NCBI GenBank assembly: GCA_963820495.1
Contig: CAWGAF010000001.1
Location: 496,001-560,000 of the forward strand
DNA from: JBBIPA01 sp963820495
GTDB taxonomy: Bacteria; Chloroflexota; Dehalococcoidia; GIF9; UBA5629
Length of the DNA: 64,000 bases
Direction of reading: 5' to 3'
A program made the translations under genes and the position numbers. This document shows positions 42,197 to 51,249 of this stretch, in pieces. The notes beneath the pieces were generated by a model. The model was not told the origin of the DNA, ran no database searches, and was given only the letters and a program-made list of their open reading frames with translations. Numbering within the stretch: position 1 is the stretch's first letter; each line of letters opens with the position of its first letter.

Positions 42197-43188
42197 TATT
42201 CGCGCAACTCCTTTCCAGTCAGGTTAAGAAAGACAGTCTCCAGAGTGGGTTCGGTTACAGAAAGGTCGGTGAGATTAAAACCTTGATGCTCAGCAACTGT
42301 GACCACTTTGGGTAACAAGCCATTTGTACCTTTGGCATGCAATTGGATGGTACTGCCAACTCGCTGGCTCCTGGTTATTCCCTCGACATGGTTTTGAAGC
42401 GCCTGGGCCAGAGCATCAAGGTCGCCTGTAGCTGACACGGTAATGATGCTGTCAGCACCAACCGACTCTTTAAGCCCTTGTGGGGTATTCAGGGCCAGAA
42501 TGCGGCCGTGGTCTATTATGGCTAACCGGTCACAGAGCGTGTCGGCCTCTTCCATATAGTGAGTGGTCAACAGAATGGTCTGCCCCTCGTTATGTAGCTC
42601 ATTGAGGATATCCCACAGGGCAATACGGCTCTGAGGGTCAAGTCCAGCGGTAGGCTCATCAAGGAACAGCACAGACGGACGGTGCATCAAAGCCCGGGCT
42701 ACCATGAGCCGCTTAGCCATGCCGCCTGAAATAGCCATTATTTCCGCTTTAGCGCGTTCGTTAAGATGGAACTCGACCAGGAGCTTATCAGCCGTCTCAC
42801 GACTCTCCCTGCTGCTCATCCCAAAAAAGCGACCGTGGTAATAGAGGTTCTCCCAGACGGTCAGGGAGCGATCCAGATTGTTGGTCTGTGTCACCACGCC
42901 AATCATCTGCTTGACAAGCGCCGGTTTAGCCACCACGTCAATACCAGCGACAATAGCTTTGCCGCTTGTTGGTATCACCAGACTGTTGAGCATACCGACC
43001 GTAGTCGTCTTGCCGGCGCCATTGGGCCCGAGTAACCCGAATATTTCCCCACGACGCACCACCAGGTCAAGCCGGTCTACAGCTAAGATGTTGCCTGGAT
43101 AGCGCTTGGTCAACTGCTCACAACGGATGACCTCATCAGTTAAAGAAAAAACGCCGTCAATGCCGGCGCTATCTATCTGTGTAGACAT
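42196..43188 (-). CDS. ABC transporter ATP-binding protein (DrrA-like)
   Basis: 330 residues. Walker A GPNGAGKTT (about 54-62), Q-loop VTQTNNLD, signature SGGMAKRLMVARAL (about 152-165; SGGM replaces the usual SGGQ or SGGE), Walker B VLFLDEPTAGLD and the H-loop TTHYMEEA are present. The C-terminal ~90 residues (VSATGDLDALAQAL...) are the regulatory extension of daunorubicin-resistance-type exporters. Energises the permease encoded immediately downstream. Confidence 0.95.
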   Translation of the reverse strand: MSTQIDSAGIDGVFSLTDEVIRCEQLTKRYPGNILAVDRLDLVVRRGEIFGLLGPNGAGKTTTVGMLNSLVIPTSGKAIVAGIDVVAKPALVKQMIGVVTQTNNLDRSLTVWENLYYHGRFFGMSSRESRETADKLLVEFHLNERAKAEIMAISGGMAKRLMVARALMHRPSVLFLDEPTAGLDPQSRIALWDILNELHNEGQTILLTTHYMEEADTLCDRLAIIDHGRILALNTPQGLKESVGADSIITVSATGDLDALAQALQNHVEGITRSQRVGSTIQLHAKGTNGLLPKVVTVAEHQGFNLTDLSVTEPTLETVFLNLTGKELRE

Positions 43189-43296
43189 TTAACTCTTACC
43201 TATTATTAAAAGTAACATATCCTGATATATTTAGTCAAAAGCTTGGTTCTTACGTGTCACCCCACCTTCGGGTGACCGTAGGAACCTCTTTCTTCC

Positions 43297-43327
43297 CCCC
43301 TTCCTCGACGGGATTAAGGTGAGGGTA
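43297..43327. repeat. Family B repeat
   Basis: CCCTTCCTCGACGGGATTAA then GGTGAGGGTA. Related copies: 15455-15495 (CTCCCTTGACGGGAGAGG, ATTAAGGTGAGGG), 32487-32519 and 48439-48477. Confidence 0.55.
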
Positions 43328-43329
43328 AA

Positions 43330-43568
43330 AAAACAAGCTTGCCCAGATGGCACATGACGGCATGGATCGTGCCATCAATCCCTGCCATACCATGCTGGAT
43401 GGAGACACCATCTTTGCCCTTTCTCTGGGCAAAAAAGAAGGTGATCTGACTGTTATAGGAACAGTAGCCGCTGAAGCGATGCAACGAGCCATAATAAAGT
43501 CAGTAACCAGAGCAGTTAGCCTGACCTCCGTACCAGCCAGCAAAGATATCCTCTGGGATAGAGGTTAA
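43330..43568 (+). pseudogene. C-terminal relic of a P1 family (DmpA-like) peptidase
   Basis: The plus frame reads KLAQMAHDGMDRAINPCHTM then DGDTIFALSLG and DLTVIGTVAAEAMQRAII, the C-terminal end of the S58/P1 aminopeptidase family. The N-terminal two thirds are missing; the fragment begins right at a family B repeat (43297-43327), which probably marks the break. Not functional. Confidence 0.75.
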
Positions 43569-43619
43569 TTGCAGGACAATCTTCTGTGCTAGCCACCAAC
43601 CTATTAATAACAGGTCCGA

Positions 43620-43708
43620 TACCTGTCAAGCTTACTTGTAATCTAGTCTGATGAGAATATTACAGTTGTTAGCTGCTAGGTCACAGGTTCGAGACCTACC
43701 CCCCACCA
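43620..43708 (+). repeat. tRNA 3'-fragment with shared flank (att-like, copy 2)
   Basis: ACCTGTCAAGCTTACTTG, TAATCTAGTCTGATG and TATTACAGTTGTTAGCTGCT match copy 1 (39121-39212) with few differences. The T-arm part (CACAGGTTCGAGACCTACC) and CCCCCCACCA end are tRNA-like but degenerate, or come from a different tRNA. Same orientation as copy 1. Confidence 0.65.
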
Positions 43709-44041
43709 AATTTAAAAAAACCGTGGCATTAAAACCAAGGATTTATGACTAGTATTTGGAAATGATATCATAGTAACTAGGGAAGTCTATTTCAATATAT
43801 AAGAGATATTTATTGTTATGTCTCAATTCCCCCATCTTGTATAAAGTAAATTAATGCTGCTTAATTGACAACTGTGCATCATTAAGATAATCTGGTGATA
43901 ATTAGCTTAAATTGAATTGAACCTAGTATTAAGTTATAGGAATTGCCGAAAATTTTAAGACTCAGGATATATGTTCACTAGTTATTTATTTATTGTAACC
44001 AAAAGCAATTGCCAGGTACAGAAAAATGGAGGGGGAGTTAA
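43709..44041. other. A+T-rich non-coding stretch before the NACHT gene
   Basis: No convincing coding frame. Very A+T-rich with several TATAAT-like words (for example around 43793-43805), and AATGGAGGGGGAG just before the ATG at 44042, which is a strong ribosome binding site. It is presumably the promoter region of the NACHT gene. Confidence 0.5.
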
Positions 44042-47011
44042 ATGGATCCTATTATTCAAGGCATCATATCAAGTGTGATTGCCAATTGTCTTACAGGATT
44101 GGCTCAATATCTTGCTGGCGTCAGAGAGACTCCTGCAACTAGTAAGTCAATGGAACTAAGCACGCTCATTGAAAAAGCTAGTGACGAAGTCTCAAATACT
44201 ATTGAATGGGAACCACCGCCAAGAGTAGAAGAAGTATGTCTATTTCTCAGGTCATCTGAGGTGAAATCGATCACTCGACAGATATTATCTTCGCAAATTC
44301 TAGGGAACGGAAATCGAAATAATTTGAAGATCATCGCGAGAGAATTTTTGTCCTTATTTGCACTATGGGTAGGTGAGAATGAGGGCCGAGTAAAAGATGC
44401 TGCGACGATATTGTTTCAGACACTACTAAAAGGATGCGAAGCAGAGCTCAATTGTGCAATCGATAAAGGAATACTAGCAGCTCATGAGGCCAAATCTTCG
44501 ATACGTTATCACATATTGTTGGATGAACTAGAGACTATGCAAAAAAACATGTCCTTTCTTTCAGCAAACAGGACCATGGGAATTAAAGAAGTACTTGAAT
44601 TCGAACAGAAATATTGCCAACAAATTTGTAATCGCCATCAACATATTGTTCCTCCGCACTTCGATACTGCAAGAAAAATACCGATTGATGATATATACGT
44701 ATTACCTAACTTTGAAAAGAGACTCAAGAAACAAGAGGAAAAGAAAATCATTCAGACTGAAATGGAATTACTTTCAAATACTTATCGCTCGGTAATTTTA
44801 GGAGACCCAGGTAGTGGAAAATCGACGTTTGCACTTAAACTATGCCATGATTTGTCCGCAGGTAAGATAGAGTCTTGCTTTTGCGGTAGACGGGTTACGC
44901 CCATTCTCATAATCCTACGAGACTATGGCGCTGAGAAAAGAGCTCATGGTTGCTCTATTCTACGGTATATAGAAGGAGTAGCCAGTTCAAGATATCAACT
45001 CGAAGCCCCAAAAGGTGCATTTGAATACTTGTTGTTAAATGGTCGTACTATGGTAATCTTTGATGGTCTCGACGAATTGCTAGATACTTCATATCGAATG
45101 GAAATAAGTAATGACATCGAATCTTTTTGTACATTGTATCCTTCAATTCCAGTAATAGTTACTTCTCGGAAAGTAGGATACGAACAGGCACCACTTGACG
45201 AAAAAAGATTCGAAGTTTTTTACCTCATGGAGTTTACAGAAGATCAGGTCACTGAATATGTTAAAAAATGGTTTGCACTTGACCCAGACCTGACAGCTAG
45301 CCAAATTAAGGAGAAGGCAAATTCTTTCCTAAATGAAAGTAAAATTGTACCAGACCTGCGCTCTAACCCCCTTATGTTAGCCTTAATGTGTAATATTTAT
45401 CGAGGAGAGAACTATATACCAAGGAATCGTCCCGATGTATATGAGAAGTGTGCAACAATGCTATTTGAACGATGGGATTTAAGTAGAGGTATCAGCGTAC
45501 CACTTCCTTTTGAAGCTCACATCAAGCCAGCAATGATGTATCTAGCTCATTGGATTTATAGCACTGAAACATTGCAGGGTGGTGTGACTGAAGACAATTT
45601 AGTAAATGAGGCTTCAAAGTATCTTTTAGCCCGTCGTTTTGAAGATCCAGATCAGGCAAAAGTAGCTGCACGATCTTTCATTGATTTTTGTAGAGGTCGT
45701 GCATGGGTCTTTACCGATACAGGAACAACAAAAGAAGGTGATAGACTTTATCAGTTTACGCATCATACATTTCTGGAATATTTCACGGCTTCACATCTTG
45801 TCCGTACTCATTCAACTGCGAAAACATTGTATGAAGTACTAATCCCCAGAATCATCAAAAGGGAATGGGACGTTGTTACGCAACTGTCTTTTCAAATTTT
45901 AAACAAGAATGTAGAGGGAGCGGGAGATGAGTTATTGAAGTCGATACTTAAGCAGGTCGATGGCGAGAATATCGATGAGAGACAAAGATGGAACTTACTC
46001 TCTTTTGCAGCACGTTGCTTGGCATTCCTTGTGCCAAGTCCGGCGGTTACTCGGAATATTACGAAAGCTTGTATAAATAAATCCGTAGACATCGGATGTT
46101 CTTTAGCACAAAAACAGCGTGTAAAAGAAACGGTAGCAGATCTCAGACAATCACTTTCTGAACAACTTACCACTAGCCTATTAGACGCAGTACTGGAGAA
46201 TTATCCGATTATTCATGATGAATGTGTAAGAACAATTGTTGAAATAGCTAAGAATGATATAGAAGTTAGATCTATTGCAGCTCTTGAACTTGGTTTATTC
46301 ATCCCACATAATCCGTTGGGCCCCCAAAAAAAGCTCACAATAACGGAAATAGTTTATGAACAATGCGTAGAAATTATTAATAAGCTTCGTAGGAAAGATT
46401 ATTCTATTTGCTTTCAATCATTTTTTAATGGTGATACAACGATAACCGAGGTAATAGAGTGGCATAAAATTCGAGTATTTTTCACGGACATGCCTTTATT
46501 AACACTTCCTAATATGTATTTAATACCAATTTATGCTCTACTTGTAAGGGAAATATTATATGTTGGCCAAAAATTATGGGGAAGAACTACTATTTTTAAC
46601 CTGGATAATACATTAGCAGAGTTAGGGCATATCTTCATGAAGTTCAAACCTCCATGGTGTAAGGTAAAACATTTAGAGTTTGCCACTAGAGTTATCCTCC
46701 CTCGCTTCGAAAAAGAAGAACATAAAGAGGCTCAAGAAATAAAGGTTACAGAGAAGAGCCTCTTTGGCAGTTTCGTGCTTTTGGCAATATTAATAGAAAC
46801 AAACGAAGAATGGCGTAAAGACTTGATTGAAAACATTAACAATATTCAACAAGGTCTTCTTAGTCGACTGGAATTAACTTTCCGCTCACGATTTGAGGTA
46901 GTGAATAAAGATGACGTACGACAAGAAATAAAGGCATGTGGCTTTGATCCTCAACAAAGTGATTTAGTATGGCGATGGAGTCAAAATAAAGTTAACTTCA
47001 CAAATAAGTAA
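44042..47011 (+). CDS. NACHT-domain NTPase (bacterial NLR-like, putative antiphage protein)
   Basis: 989 residues. An N-terminal helical domain (about 1-230; PRVEEVCLFLRSSEVKSITR) precedes a NACHT/STAND core: Walker A GDPGSGKST (254-262), Walker B VIFDGLDELL (338-347), sensor-like VIVTSRKVGYE, and the winged-helix signature FTHHTFLEYFTASHLV (about 580). The C-terminal ~400 residues are helical and unrecognised, in the position of a sensor. This layout matches bacterial NACHT proteins that act in antiphage immunity. It is A+T-rich relative to neighbours, monocistronic, and lies just after the second tRNA-fragment repeat. Confidence 0.85.
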   Translation: MDPIIQGIISSVIANCLTGLAQYLAGVRETPATSKSMELSTLIEKASDEVSNTIEWEPPPRVEEVCLFLRSSEVKSITRQILSSQILGNGNRNNLKIIAREFLSLFALWVGENEGRVKDAATILFQTLLKGCEAELNCAIDKGILAAHEAKSSIRYHILLDELETMQKNMSFLSANRTMGIKEVLEFEQKYCQQICNRHQHIVPPHFDTARKIPIDDIYVLPNFEKRLKKQEEKKIIQTEMELLSNTYRSVILGDPGSGKSTFALKLCHDLSAGKIESCFCGRRVTPILIILRDYGAEKRAHGCSILRYIEGVASSRYQLEAPKGAFEYLLLNGRTMVIFDGLDELLDTSYRMEISNDIESFCTLYPSIPVIVTSRKVGYEQAPLDEKRFEVFYLMEFTEDQVTEYVKKWFALDPDLTASQIKEKANSFLNESKIVPDLRSNPLMLALMCNIYRGENYIPRNRPDVYEKCATMLFERWDLSRGISVPLPFEAHIKPAMMYLAHWIYSTETLQGGVTEDNLVNEASKYLLARRFEDPDQAKVAARSFIDFCRGRAWVFTDTGTTKEGDRLYQFTHHTFLEYFTASHLVRTHSTAKTLYEVLIPRIIKREWDVVTQLSFQILNKNVEGAGDELLKSILKQVDGENIDERQRWNLLSFAARCLAFLVPSPAVTRNITKACINKSVDIGCSLAQKQRVKETVADLRQSLSEQLTTSLLDAVLENYPIIHDECVRTIVEIAKNDIEVRSIAALELGLFIPHNPLGPQKKLTITEIVYEQCVEIINKLRRKDYSICFQSFFNGDTTITEVIEWHKIRVFFTDMPLLTLPNMYLIPIYALLVREILYVGQKLWGRTTIFNLDNTLAELGHIFMKFKPPWCKVKHLEFATRVILPRFEKEEHKEAQEIKVTEKSLFGSFVLLAILIETNEEWRKDLIENINNIQQGLLSRLELTFRSRFEVVNKDDVRQEIKACGFDPQQSDLVWRWSQNKVNFTNK

Positions 47012-47440
47012 TCGAGTAGAGAGTTAGTGCCTATAATTAGTGGCTTTAAAAGGGGAAGTTATGATTGTACTCTTAGCCTTCCATGTTAATGCTGCCCAAG
47101 TGAATGCAGTTCTTGGGCTAACCTCCAGTATCTCACGAGCCATTCCGTATTTGCCTCTCCTATCTACGCACTTGGCTTACCATGACCAGCCCTCTTTTCC
47201 TTGTAAGATGTTAAATAGGCATATCCGTAAATTAGCTTCCTTCACTCTCCACGCGAGTCTCAGAATCTGCGGCTAGTTCCGTACACACCATGAGAGTGCG
47301 CCGCTGGCTAACGTCGAAGTAGCTGTTAAGACAAAGTTTTCCTATTTCATCGAACAGGTCTATAATCTAAACAGAATATGATAGAATCATTCCAAGGCTT
47401 CCCCACCTCTTCCATCCAGACATAGGAGACACAGCCCATT
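47012..47440. other. Non-coding stretch, nothing recognised
   Basis: 429 bp with only short, unconvincing frames on either strand. A minus-strand frame near 47240-47300 has a few protein-like residues but stops quickly. It may contain worn gene remnants. Confidence 0.4.
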
Positions 47441-48418
47441 ATGATGAAAAACAAGTTTAGAGTATCGTTGCTAGCCTGTGTTCTGCTGTCAATATTACTG
47501 GCGTCCTGTGGTAACAGAACGCAAGAGTACATTAATAGCGGAGATATATCTGTGGCAGGCAAGGAATGGAAAGAAGCCATTACTGCCTATAGTGCGGCAA
47601 TAAAAGCAAGCCCTGAAAACGCTGAGATTTATTATAAAAGAGGTATCGCTTACCGCAGCAGTGGTGACTATGACAAGGCCATCGAAGACATGAACAAGGC
47701 TATTGAACTGAAGCCAGCTTTTGCCCGGGCTTATATCGCACGCGGCCTGACCTACAGCCTTATGAATGAGATGGATTTAGCTATGGCAGACATTGATAGC
47801 TGCTTTAACATTGATTCCATGCTAGCTAAAGATATTGAACCTGACATGGGCCCAGCATATTATCGGTTGGGTGTCGCTTACCGTCAGCAGGGGATCTATG
47901 TTACAGCCTTAGCTTTCCTGGGCAAGAGCATCACATTGAAATACCAGACAGCCGAGACCTATATCGAGCGCTCTAAGATACATGCCTTCGGTGGCTCCAT
48001 GGACCTGGCTATAGCCGATTTAACCAAAGCAATTAAATTTAACCCCGAATCTGCTATAGCCTATAATCTCAGGGGCGAAGCTTATGCCAGCAAAAACGAA
48101 TTCAAGGAAGCACTGGCTGATTTGAATAAGGCTATCAACATCGATACCTCGTTAGCCCAAGGTTACTGCGATCGTGGCTGGGTATATTACAACCTGAAGG
48201 ACTACAAATCAGCAATTAAAGATTTGAACACCTCTATAAAGATTGATCCCGCTCTAGCACTCTCTTATTATTATCGTGGCTTGCTCTATTTAGCTGAAGG
48301 TAAGAATGACCTGGCCATAGCCGATTTTACCAAGACAGAAGAGCTAACAAACGATATTATTCTTCGTAACAAAGCCGAGCAGAGCCGGATGGGGATACCC
48401 CCAGGTAAACAGCAATAA
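47441..48418 (+). CDS. TPR-repeat lipoprotein
   Basis: 325 residues. Signal peptide VSLLACVLLSILLASC has a lipobox LASC (Cys at about 23). About eight TPR units follow (for example YDKAIEDMNKAIELKPAFA, YKSAIKDLNTSIKIDPALA). A membrane-anchored protein-interaction scaffold outside the cytoplasm. It is a distant relative of the TPR lipoprotein at 18327 but has fewer repeats. A terminator hairpin (48451-48473) follows. Confidence 0.87.
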   Translation: MMKNKFRVSLLACVLLSILLASCGNRTQEYINSGDISVAGKEWKEAITAYSAAIKASPENAEIYYKRGIAYRSSGDYDKAIEDMNKAIELKPAFARAYIARGLTYSLMNEMDLAMADIDSCFNIDSMLAKDIEPDMGPAYYRLGVAYRQQGIYVTALAFLGKSITLKYQTAETYIERSKIHAFGGSMDLAIADLTKAIKFNPESAIAYNLRGEAYASKNEFKEALADLNKAINIDTSLAQGYCDRGWVYYNLKDYKSAIKDLNTSIKIDPALALSYYYRGLLYLAEGKNDLAIADFTKTEELTNDIILRNKAEQSRMGIPPGKQQ

Positions 48419-48450
48419 GAAATTGGAATATTTTATCCCCCTCACTCTGA

Positions 48451-48473
48451 CTCTCTCCCACCAAGGGAGAGAG
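48451..48473. terminator. Bidirectional terminator (family B hairpin)
   Basis: CTCTCTCCC, 5-nt loop ACCAA, GGGAGAGAG; perfect 9-bp stem between the convergent TPR and feoB genes. Confidence 0.75.
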
Positions 48474-48487
48474 AATTATATCCGATT

Positions 48488-50197
48488 TTAGGGCAAAACC
48501 AGGTTCAGCAAACCGCCCATGACCAAGGCTGCCACTATCATTATGCCGGTGGCTTTGAGCATATCTTTTATGCCCAGTTCACGGATTAATACCGCAAAAG
48601 TAGCCACGCAGGGGAAGAACATAGCCAGAACAGTACTACTGACAACCAGTTGCTTGGCAGTCAGGGCTAAGGGAGCCAGCATGCCCACAGCCACGTCCTT
48701 GCGTAGGAAGCCGATTATGATGGCAACGACCGATTCTTTGGGCAGTCCCAATAATCCTTTTACTACCGGTGCCGTAACATTAGCGATAAATTCAAAGACT
48801 CCCAATATATAGAGTATATTTACCACCAGAACGGCTCCGAGAACTAAAGGCAGAGCCTCTTTAATGAAGCCTGAGACTCTTAGCCACAGTTTCTCGCCGA
48901 CAACTCGCCAGGGTGGGAAGCGGTACGATGGGATTTCCAGCAACAGTTCCGGGCTGAACCCTTTGATAGCACGATTGAGGATAAGCCCGACGACAATCCA
49001 GGCCACCAGCAGGCTGCCATAGACCATGGCAACATACTGCATGCCCTGCTTCCCCACCAGCCCTATAATCATAGCCTGGAGTGAGGCACAGGGAACACCG
49101 ATTGATATCAAAGTAGCCGCGATAAACCTTTCCTTGCGGCTTTCCAGAATGCGGGTTGCCATAATTGCGGGTACATTACAGCCAAACCCCAGAACAGTGG
49201 GAATTATGGCATAACCGTGCAAACCCAGCTTGTGCAGTACAGTATCCATTAGCACTGCCAAACGGGGCAGATAGCCGATATCCTCCAATACTCCCAGTAC
49301 AAAATAAAAAGCGACGATATAGGGAAGCACTGCGGCAAACTCAATGTAGAGCCCAGTGCTGAGCAAGCCAAAAGACTGGAGATAGTCAATATGCCCATTA
49401 ATTAGTTTGCCTACCAATATATCATGCCCGAGACCATGGGAACCCAGGACAGGGCTCAGCTTCATCAGAAGCGGAGTCCATAGCCGTTCGAAAAAGGGAT
49501 TAGCTATATAGTTGATGAGTCCTTCACCGACAAGCCGAACCACCCAGAAGGCAACGAAAATAGCCAGCAGGGCAATGAAGAATCCGCTTACGGGATGATT
49601 GCTGGCATCTTCCAGAACTTCACGCCAGGTATGGTGGCGATGGCTTAAAGATTGCACCTGCGCGATGATAGCCCCAACCTTCGACCAGCGTTCGTCGCTG
49701 CTGGTATGGGCAATTTGAGCAGTTTTTGCTTCGGTGATGTGGCTTACCAGGTCTTTTATCCCCTGACCAGTGACTCCTACAGTGGGTACCACAGGGACAC
49801 CGAGCAGCTCTTCCAATTTACCAACGTCGATATTGATACCACGATGTCTGGTCTCATCCCACATGTTCAGGGCAACTACCACCGGAACTTGCCTCTCCAG
49901 TAATTGCAGGGTGAGATTGAGGTTTCTTTCTAAATTGGTGGCATCAACAACATTGATAACCAGGTCACCTTCCTTGAGCATCTCCACGGCTACCTCTTCA
50001 GCCTTACTGGTGGCGTCCAGAGTATAAGTGCCAGGAACATCGATAACCTCAACCCGTTCTCCTCCAAAGCTTAAATAACCCCTGGTAAAACCAACAGTGG
50101 TGCCGGGGTAATTGGAAGCGATGACGTGTGTGCCGGTCAAACGGGAAAAGATGGCACTTTTGCCTACATTGGGGTTGCCCATAAGGAGGATCTTCAT
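48488..50197 (-). CDS. feoB: Ferrous iron transporter FeoB
   Basis: 569 residues, shorter than the 700-770 of many FeoB proteins. The N-terminal G domain has GNPNVGKSAIFSRLTG (G1), TRGYLSFGG, DVPGTYTL (G3) and NMWDE (G4-like). The membrane part shows the Gate motifs (PYIVAFYFVLGVLEDIGYLPRLA; GFGCNVPAIMATR) and ends with VATFAVLIRELG. It imports Fe2+ across the cytoplasmic membrane. The shorter length comes mainly from reduced linker and C-terminal regions. Third gene of fur-feoA-feoB. Confidence 0.94.
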   Translation of the reverse strand: MKILLMGNPNVGKSAIFSRLTGTHVIASNYPGTTVGFTRGYLSFGGERVEVIDVPGTYTLDATSKAEEVAVEMLKEGDLVINVVDATNLERNLNLTLQLLERQVPVVVALNMWDETRHRGINIDVGKLEELLGVPVVPTVGVTGQGIKDLVSHITEAKTAQIAHTSSDERWSKVGAIIAQVQSLSHRHHTWREVLEDASNHPVSGFFIALLAIFVAFWVVRLVGEGLINYIANPFFERLWTPLLMKLSPVLGSHGLGHDILVGKLINGHIDYLQSFGLLSTGLYIEFAAVLPYIVAFYFVLGVLEDIGYLPRLAVLMDTVLHKLGLHGYAIIPTVLGFGCNVPAIMATRILESRKERFIAATLISIGVPCASLQAMIIGLVGKQGMQYVAMVYGSLLVAWIVVGLILNRAIKGFSPELLLEIPSYRFPPWRVVGEKLWLRVSGFIKEALPLVLGAVLVVNILYILGVFEFIANVTAPVVKGLLGLPKESVVAIIIGFLRKDVAVGMLAPLALTAKQLVVSSTVLAMFFPCVATFAVLIRELGIKDMLKATGIMIVAALVMGGLLNLVLP

Positions 50198-50215
50198 GAT
50201 TTGCTCCGGGAATAC

Positions 50216-50473
50216 CTAGGCAGGTGTGTCAGATTCCACTTCAACCATGATTTTATTAGCCATCCCGAAACCGATGGCTATCTGAGCACTGTCTAATCTC
50301 AAAGTAACCGGGCCTTTAAATAACAGGGCACTAACTTTGGTTATTTTTTTCCCAGGTCTAATTCCCATAGAATCAAGGCGAGTTGCCAAGCCTCTGCCGC
50401 CAAGGATTTGAACTACCGTACCAGTTTGTCCGAATTTCAATTGATTCAAAGTAAGTTGTTTCTTATCAGTCAT
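50216..50473 (-). CDS. feoA: Ferrous iron transport protein FeoA
   Basis: The start at 50473 is chosen because its ATG overlaps the fur stop (ATGA) and AAGAAGGA is 6 bp upstream; an earlier ATG at 50506 lies inside fur. 85 residues, SH3-like: LNQLKFGQTGTVVQILGG, RLDSMGIRPGKKITKV, GPVTLRLDSAQIAIGFGMA. Small cytoplasmic partner needed for FeoB activity. 18 bp separate it from feoB. Confidence 0.92.
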   Translation of the reverse strand: MTDKKQLTLNQLKFGQTGTVVQILGGRGLATRLDSMGIRPGKKITKVSALLFKGPVTLRLDSAQIAIGFGMANKIMVEVESDTPA

Positions 50474-50931
50474 TTTTTGTCCTTCTTGTGTTTGCAATTT
50501 GAACATAAGCCTTTTATTTGTACTTCGAATTCAGTAATCTCGAAGTCATGTTTTTTGCCGATTTCACTCCTGAACTGCTGGCTCAGTGGCAAATCAATTT
50601 CCACGATTTTACCGCAGTTAAGACAAAGGAGATGCTGGTGCTCTGATGCCGGTTTCACCTCGTAATGATGATGTTCTTCGGCAAAATGATGCTCAGCAAT
50701 CAATCCCAGTTTTTTGAAAAGCTGTAGATTGCGGTAGACGGTAGACAGGCTGATGCGTCGGTATTTTTGCCGTGCCTTGCGGTAGAGCTCATCGGCATCC
50801 AGATGACCATAATTCTGGCGGATAAGGTCAAGCAGCAAAGCCCTCTGTCCAGTTACTCGCTGCCTGGACCTGTTTAGAATCTGCCGGCTGCTTTTCTTCT
50901 TTAATGCAGTTTTGGCTGCCATTTTCAGCAT
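50470..50931 (-). CDS. fur: Fur-family ferric uptake regulator
   Basis: 153 residues. Winged helix: RQRVTGQRALLLDLIRQNYG, SLSTVYRNLQLFKKLGLI (recognition helix, about 65-82). Metal-site residues HHFAEEHHHYEV and SEHQHLLCLNCGKIVEID, with a second Cys pair CSNCKHKK at the C-terminus for structural zinc. Located first in the fur-feoA-feoB operon with a Fur-box-like dyad just upstream (50957-50971), which suggests iron-dependent autoregulation. Other Fur-family specificities (Zur, PerR) are not excluded. Confidence 0.92.
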   Translation of the reverse strand: MLKMAAKTALKKKSSRQILNRSRQRVTGQRALLLDLIRQNYGHLDADELYRKARQKYRRISLSTVYRNLQLFKKLGLIAEHHFAEEHHHYEVKPASEHQHLLCLNCGKIVEIDLPLSQQFRSEIGKKHDFEITEFEVQIKGLCSNCKHKKDKK

Positions 50932-50956
50932 AAATCCTTTTTATTTATAATGCTAA

Positions 50957-50971
50957 TGCAAATCATTTGCA
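50957..50971. promoter_or_regulatory. Fur-box-like dyad
   Basis: TGCAAATCATTTGCA, a perfect 7-1-7 inverted repeat embedded in A+T-rich DNA with further TAATGC/AAATAG flanks, about 26 bp before the fur start. It fits the AAT-x-ATT logic of Fur sites. Confidence 0.6.
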
Positions 50972-50999
50972 AATAGTATTATAAAACATACTAGGGCAA

Positions 51000-51249
51000 A
51001 TGGCAAATCTTTAGTAGGAAAGCTACAAAAGGGCAAATGGTTACCACAATCATAGGTACACGTGGGTTCCCGTTGATCCCACGGGATCGACACGCGCTTC
51101 GCACTCACGATGACAACTATTTTGAAGTGGAAATGTTGAAGAGACCCTCAGAATAATGGAGAAGAGGATTTGCGATGACAGAGAGAAATAAGGCTCGCGA
51201 TGACAATTTATTCCAACCTGTCATCCCCAACTCTGCCACCAGTGGGCGG
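51000..51249. repeat. Non-coding, REP-like remnants (family C)
   Basis: Contains GTTCCCGTTGATCCCACGGG, ATCGACACGCGCTTCGCACT and ACGATGACAACTATT, plus two later GCGATGACA copies (51172, 51197). No gene seen. Confidence 0.5.

Noticed and set aside
47040..47276. 78-codon plus-strand frame after the NACHT gene
   Set aside because: No ribosome binding site, no family features, irregular composition; likely spurious.
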